From Sipunculus nudus (lineage: Eukaryota; Annelida; Sipuncula; Golfingiida; Sipunculidae), in assembly GCA_026874595.1 (NCBI GenBank), contig CM049310.1, positions 31,995,558 through 32,059,557 on the forward strand: DNA of 64,000 nucleotides, read 5' to 3'. Below are positions 58,543-64,000 of this stretch, one piece after another; position 1 is the first letter of the stretch; each line of letters begins with the position of its first letter. The notes beneath the pieces are model-generated. The model was given only the letters and a program-made list of their open reading frames with translations, did not search any database and was not told the origin of the DNA. The position numbers and the translations under genes were made by a program.

Positions 58543-60741
58543 TTAAATAGTGTGGTCAAAAAGGAATGTCCTTGGCTGTTTAGCTCTTTGTACCACTGGC
58601 AGGGGAGGTCCAAGTGCATTGCGTAGTCGTAACCAGAATAACGCCTTTTCACCTCGGGATTTTGGCCACTCAAGATACGTGTTGGATCTCAGAAGATATT
58701 CAAGAGTGGCTGATTTATCAGTTGGTAGCTTCTCCGGGTTATCAAGGACAACACAGATCACCTTAGCGTGTCGGGCATTCTGTTGTTCCTTCGCAAAGTG
58801 TAGTTCGGTTTGAAAGTACTTGCTCTTAAGAGCGTTTTTCGAAATCACCATAACTGAACGCTTGCTGTAGTGGAAAGCATCCGAGATGTTTTCATCCACG
58901 CTAACGCCGACTGCAAAGTTCCTCTCATGAACACACAACTTATAATGATGTTCTTCTTCCAGCTTCTGTATTGCTAATTCAATAAACCAGTAATCTTTCG
59001 TGTTGTAACACAAAAAAGCGTCAAACAAATATTCCTCCTCTTTTTTGTCAGATCGATATTTTGCCATCCCCACGGCAACATAACACATGAACAATAAACG
59101 CCATCTATAACGAAAAGCCAAACAAGCAAACATGAGTAATAACATATTAACTCCATAAGCCATATATAATTTAATGAAAAACTTGTCATCAAAGCCATGG
59201 GTACATTTGCCCAACAGTTTATCAAGATTAATGTTATAAATGTCCACTGGACTGGATTTTTCTGAGATTCGACACTTGTATCCAATAAATCGCACAGGCA
59301 GTTTTTGTAATCTTCTTATTTTGTCAATATCACTGCATGGGCACTCCAGAGGGTTACCTGTCATGTCTATTGTTATTGTCATGTTTCTCTTTCGCCAGAA
59401 ATGCTCCAGATCATGAATTGTGCTTTCGTCAATACTAACAATTTTATTCTTACTAAGGTTCAACATTCGGAGGTGCTTGAAATTGATAAATGAGAAATTC
59501 ATGTAATCCAAACCACATTCTGAAAGATTCAAACTGACCAGCTTCGTAAAATTACTAAATACGTCGTGCCTGTTTCTATTCAAAAATATGTTTCTGGATA
59601 TATCTAAAGTTTCCAAATCATTCCTCGGAGAGAACCGAACAGACGGAAGACGAAAGTAATTGGGTATAATCGGAACATAACTTGCTATGATGTGTTTTAA
59701 TTTTGGAGGTAGGCGCATTATCATTATCACCTTTTGTTCATTGATACTACGTTCCCCATCGTCAGATATAGATTTTTCTCTGTATCGAAAACACATATTT
59801 GCTAATTCCGTCTTATGGTGGCGGTGATAATTTTGATGTTGAATATAAATGGATGTCAATGAATTCATCTGTAAAAGCTCCACATAGACGCCAAATATAT
59901 CCAAACCGAACAACATATTCTGGGACAGAATCAGTCTCACTAAGTGCAAAAAGTTGACGAGAACTCCCTTTCGTAGCACAATGATCTGATTTAGCGAGAG
60001 ATCCAATGTTTGGATGTTTGTCCCTCGTAAACACTCAAACTGTGGGGGCTTTAGCTCCCAGAAGATACCAGTCATTCCATTTTTTGCAACATGCTGCAGC
60101 AGTAATGCTCTGATCGAGGAACCCTTAAGCGGACAAAGTACTTTGAATTGAAGAGCAGTTTCATTAGAGAGACGCCACCGAGCTAAGTTTAGAGTTTCCA
60201 GTTTTGCCAATGGTTTAAACACTTTTTGCGGTAGCACTAAAGAGGGGTTCATTACCACCAAGTTTAAAAACTTCAAATTTTGTAGATCTTTGAATGCACC
60301 TTCCTCAATGTTTAAAATTTTCAAGTTTTTGAAAAGGTCTAGAGACTCCAAATGAGGGATCCAGGCAAAGCTGCCATTTTTTAGTTCAGTAATGGAGGTC
60401 CTGGTCAGATGGATTCTTGTAGTGTTCGGCCAGATGCACTTTATCTGACTAACTGAAGTGATCGTATGACCTTTACAGGCCGCAGTAATCTCACCTCTTT
60501 CAATTTTCATTAAACATGGGCAGTGTGCTTCATGCTTATGGTTGACAAGCGTTCGGTCTGTCTGTTCTTTTGTTTTTCTACAGTCCTCAGTATCTCCTTT
60601 TGTTTTATGACGTATCACATTCAGGTGCATCACACTTCCGTTCAGTTCTTCAGCTTTAACCATACTTTTTTCCGACATCTCCGAAATATGCACAAGTAAA
60701 ATGAAGGCAGGCATGAAGAGACGTGACACGGAGACGAACAT
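58543..60741 (-). CDS. Toll-like receptor, paralog 2 (LRR-TM-TIR, 732 aa)
   Basis: Single-exon receptor of the same length and plan as the gene at 2996-5194. Seen: hydrophobic N-terminus (about 5-20) as signal peptide; LRRNT cysteines C74, C76, C89 and C102; about ten LRRs; one LRRCT (C467, C469, C490, C513); membrane helix about 521-543; TIR about 571-715. TIR box 1 is FDAFLCYN, box 2 has RNFAVG instead of RDxxPG, and the box 3 FW is 702-703. By my residue count the TIR domains of the two genes differ at about 25 of 145 positions (about 83% identity), while residues 20-73 hardly align. The frame is intact, so the gene may be functional. A MITE interrupts the transcript exactly at the stop codon, but the target duplication keeps the TAA. 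Expected role: membrane immune sensor acting through MyD88-type adaptors. Ligand unknown. Confidence 0.95.
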   Translation of the reverse strand: MFVSVSRLFMPAFILLVHISEMSEKSMVKAEELNGSVMHLNVIRHKTKGDTEDCRKTKEQTDRTLVNHKHEAHCPCLMKIERGEITAACKGHTITSVSQIKCIWPNTTRIHLTRTSITELKNGSFAWIPHLESLDLFKNLKILNIEEGAFKDLQNLKFLNLVVMNPSLVLPQKVFKPLAKLETLNLARWRLSNETALQFKVLCPLKGSSIRALLLQHVAKNGMTGIFWELKPPQFECLRGTNIQTLDLSLNQIIVLRKGVLVNFLHLVRLILSQNMLFGLDIFGVYVELLQMNSLTSIYIQHQNYHRHHKTELANMCFRYREKSISDDGERSINEQKVIMIMRLPPKLKHIIASYVPIIPNYFRLPSVRFSPRNDLETLDISRNIFLNRNRHDVFSNFTKLVSLNLSECGLDYMNFSFINFKHLRMLNLSKNKIVSIDESTIHDLEHFWRKRNMTITIDMTGNPLECPCSDIDKIRRLQKLPVRFIGYKCRISEKSSPVDIYNINLDKLLGKCTHGFDDKFFIKLYMAYGVNMLLLMFACLAFRYRWRLLFMCYVAVGMAKYRSDKKEEEYLFDAFLCYNTKDYWFIELAIQKLEEEHHYKLCVHERNFAVGVSVDENISDAFHYSKRSVMVISKNALKSKYFQTELHFAKEQQNARHAKVICVVLDNPEKLPTDKSATLEYLLRSNTYLEWPKSRGEKALFWLRLRNALGPPLPVVQRAKQPRTFLFDHTI

Positions 60742-61863
60742 CTTTTCTCATCTCTTTAAACGGTTTCAAGAATGAATGTTTTTTACATGCTGACGTATAT
60801 TTTTACAGGACATCACGATCCCGCATTTATTCGGATACTTTCAAGGATATAACCATCAAGAACCTGTTATGCTATCGTATACGCATAAACCAACGGTTAA
60901 ATGGTTAAATGCTGCATAGGTTTATATTGGAGGATATACATTTAACGGAAGCTTCCGCGAGAAGGTTTAAGGCGATTTCACATAATGCTATCCGGTACCA
61001 AACCGACAGAGGGGTGGGTACATGTATAATTAATTTATATAAATATATAGAGCAAATATTTTGCGAAGAATGTGCCGCCACTAAAACTCCATTTACACTA
61101 TAATATGATAATTGGTCCAATTAATGTTTCTGTGTAAACAAGAGTAACATTTCAATTAATGTTAACATTTGCCTGGAAAATAGCTTGAATGAAACCAGTA
61201 ACTTGATTCCTAAAGGATAAGATACTTTCATTAACAGTAGAATTACCCTCATTTGAGCCTACAATAAAAAGAGTCTATCGCGATCCATTTATCACATAAT
61301 GAAAATTCAAGAGTGCATGATGCGTGTGTCGGCAGCATTTCATTTCGGGCGTGCTAATGTTTCCTTACTGCCCAAGTTTCCTCACATGGAGGCTTTCCAC
61401 AAAGTTCAACAATCAGCGATAATCCTCTTGATATAACCATGTCACGCAAGTCTGGGTTCATCAAGTACGTATGCGAAAGTATACACTCACCGCTGTAGCT
61501 CAGTTTTGCTGTCTCAAGCGTTATAATTAAAAAAAAATATTTGAACGTTTGGCTCTATATATGATATTACTCAAAGTCAACACATAGCCGAGTTCCCTGG
61601 CACAGTGTCTTTCCACCGATTTAATACATAATATCGCATGTCTTTCGGTACATTGAATCTCTCTACAGTGAGAAACTCGGTATCTCAAAACCACTGACTG
61701 ATGAAGTTCAAGACAGAAGGGTATTTCCTAAATAAACCATAGTAACAGACGCTATAGCTAACCTGGGTAACAAACTTAACTTCAGTGTACAAAGTGCATC
61801 TGTCCTTGTTTTTATCCGGTACATAAAAATTACATAAGGATACCAAATAAACCCCAGTGCTAT

Positions 61864-61930
<67 letters not shown>

Positions 61931-62279
61931 TATAATATAATATAATATAAGTAAATGACATTCAGCGACACGCTGTGTTGGTATATAAGGGCACTGTCAC
62001 TACTTAAACTGTAATGACATTTAATCATATATCATACAAATTTATAAACCATTCATTTATCCCTCTCTCTCTCATACATATGCATACTCATGAATCCAAA
62101 TCATCCGACTTTAAGTCTATGATTAAGATAAAGAAAACTTTGAATCATGAGGAAACACGACCTGAAAAAGTGAGCCGATTAATATAAATCCTGAAAGGTT
62201 CGTTACTGTTAAGGTAGTTAAAGAGAACTTTTCTCTGTGATAATTTTTATCATAGAGTAGCCTGCTCTAGTTTTATGAT
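60742..62279. other. 5' flank of the second TLR gene, non-coding
   Basis: Expected to hold its promoter. No similarity to the 5' flank of the first TLR gene was seen by eye. Contains (TA)n at 61868-61922 followed by TATAA repeats. The small open frames lack support. Confidence 0.5.
61868..61922. repeat. (TA)n microsatellite
   Basis: TA dinucleotide run of about 55 bp followed by AATATAATAT-type repeats. Confidence 0.95.
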
Positions 62280-63115
62280 TGCCCTTGCCACCACAAGGCG
62301 GTATGTGAACCCTGCCCTCTCCAGCTCAAACCTGGTCTGAGGGTCAGTCTTGGCTTAGCATCCACAGGACACGGAAGATCGGGTTTACAGGATTACTGCC
62401 CTCATATAAGCATTGGTATGTGTATTTGCATTTGTACTTAATGTTATGTTAAGATTAAAGGCAGTTTGCTGATTGTTAATGTTTAGAGCTGAGTGATATT
62501 TATACTCTAACACTTTTCTTTTGTGGTTGTTTGAATTACCCTGGCTGATACATGAATAGAAATCCGTTCTAACGCGATAACAAAGGAGCTGTCATTATAA
62601 TGGAAATAATGTCAAACATTCCTCAGTGTGACTTCAAGTTAACATATTTATTGTTCAATCTAATAAACATATAGACATTAGATTTAGTATTTGAATATGA
62701 GAATGACTGCTTGATAATTATGTATTAATAACTTTTAAATTTTTTTTAACTTTTTCACTCTTTCTTAAGGCCTACCTATATTTTAAGGTTAAATATTTTC
62801 CTTGACAAACGATCGGAATTGGTCATTAAATATGTTTCTATAATATATTCTGAAAGTTTACTTTGACCTTTCATTGCATATCTAGATGAATTGTATCCGA
62901 CTTTTAGTTCAAATGTACTTTAAATTATATGTTAATGTAACGAGGAACCTAAACCTAGGTACCGCCACATGTACCTGGCCCAAACCCTGGACCAATTGTT
63001 ATCCTTGATCCTAATAAAAAATTATGGTTTTTCATGATTTTGTATGGTAAACGTGTACTTCACTTGCGTAAAAAATAATTTAATCTGAGAAACTGGACAT
63101 TGTTGAGTCATATAT
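62280..63115 (+). repeat. Dispersed direct repeat, copy 2 (partner at 43.2 kb)
   Basis: Matches 43199-44075 in the same orientation with moderate divergence and small indels; shared landmarks include CATTCCTCAGTGTGACTT and GCCACATGTACCTGGCC. No coding content. Confidence 0.8.
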
Positions 63116-64000
63116 ACTGTAGCCCTGTCTGGGCTTTAGTTTTTGCGTTGACTAATAAAATGCTTAAAATAAAACGTGATTCAATGTACCGATAGACTTA
63201 ACTCAGTGCCAGCTCTTAACACTAAAGCCCTGTAAAGTCCGTATGGCGAGTACCTGATTTTTGCATATTATGGCGTCACAAGTCTCTTTGAGGAAGTGGC
63301 AATTCCACCGCTTTTGCATTTCAGGCCGTCACGCCTCACGTGAATGACATTGTTGCTATGAGAACGCCAACAGCGGTCCCACAGCTCGACCCGCTTGGTA
63401 ACATTCGCACTAAAATCATGTATTCAAATGGCCCACACATGGATCTTCGTGTCTTATGATATATCTCTGCTGAACGAATATTACGGTCCATGGGCCAAAT
63501 GTAAGTGCATATTGTAGACACTATCGCAACAATTTTAACGACAGGTTCAGTAAAATTACCTCTGCCGAGGTGACAGAACAGCTGGCAGCTTTTGTGTGAA
63601 CCCGTGTATTAACTGCCAACTTGCCACTCGCGAATCGTGATCGTTTCAGTCAGCCGGTACATTTTGACTTCGCTCGTCGCATGCGCATCTAAATATCTCA
63701 CGCTGATTGGCTGAGCCAGAGTTTGTTATGCCTACACTATGTTTTGACAGGCCCACTTTGAAGAGTGGTGGTCCGATAAACGTGAACACTGAGGCTGAGG
63801 GTTTTAGTTTATTAAAGTCTCGTCGAACTCAATATAAGCGACGGCCTAAAAATATTAAGACTGATTAAACGGGAAAATTAGTAGCTAACTGGAAGCCCGG
63901 AATAGGCGATGACTAAATGAACCATGTTGGTTTTGAAAAAGATTCTGGGGAAGACCACCGCTGACGTCACTGAGAAAGACCTTAGTTCAGTGAGGCGGTG
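63116..64000. other. Unassigned right end of the window
   Basis: Less AT-rich than the neighbouring stretches. A plus-strand reading after TTTCAG at about 63326 stays open for about 40 codons, but nothing identifies it as an exon, so no gene is called. Confidence 0.4.

Noticed and set aside
63326-63460. Possible exon after TTTCAG
   Set aside because: Open for only about 40 codons, no donor site or known domain was identified, and the window ends soon after.

Overview
This is animal nuclear DNA, AT-rich, with many (TA)n microsatellites and many layered transposon remnants. Two intact, intron-less Toll-like receptor genes plus this repeat content fit a marine mollusc, most likely a bivalve. 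That is an inference from gene type and repeat style, not from a species match. No bacterial gene organisation, rRNA, tRNA or CRISPR was seen.

Layout. (1) 0-9.7 kb: a candidate Helitron-like element with ~144-bp internal repeats (244-1106), the first TLR gene on the minus strand (2996-5194), a LINE remnant (7.1-7.7 kb), a Helitron-like element (8.0-9.0 kb), and two perfect long hairpins (9654-9700 and 9834-9935). (2) 10.15-41.84 kb: a giant minisatellite of 39-bp and 36-bp units, about 22 kb of repeat. It is interrupted by a canonical Helitron (10383-11310), a hAT element with target duplication (12378-13801) and a 5-kb block of older repeats holding a nested Helitron (14.1-19.3 kb). Six copies of a ~325-bp non-minisatellite module (one of them truncated) that looks like a terminal exon with AATAAA recur inside it. 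(3) 42-47.7 kb: low-copy DNA with a ~253-bp tandem pair, one member of a direct repeat pair, and a run of ACGA motifs spaced by the DNA helical turn. (4) 47.76-57 kb: an old tandem-repeat element into which a Helitron-like element and a pogo/Tigger-like transposon inserted, followed by a reverse-orientation Helitron-like element whose ~288-bp array is full of nuclear-receptor half-sites. (5) 57-64 kb: the second TLR gene on the minus strand (58543-60741), with a 454-bp hAT-type MITE inserted exactly at its stop codon, then the second member of the direct repeat pair.

How the parts relate. The TLR genes are colinear 732-residue paralogs (TIR domain about 83% identical by my own count) with the same unusual BB loop. 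TLR signalling normally ends in Rel/NF-kB. The minisatellite between the genes, which starts about 5 kb upstream of the first TLR, repeats a perfect kB consensus (GGGGAAATTCC on the minus strand) dozens of times. Whether this is regulatory or a coincidence of the repeat sequence is the main open question in the window.
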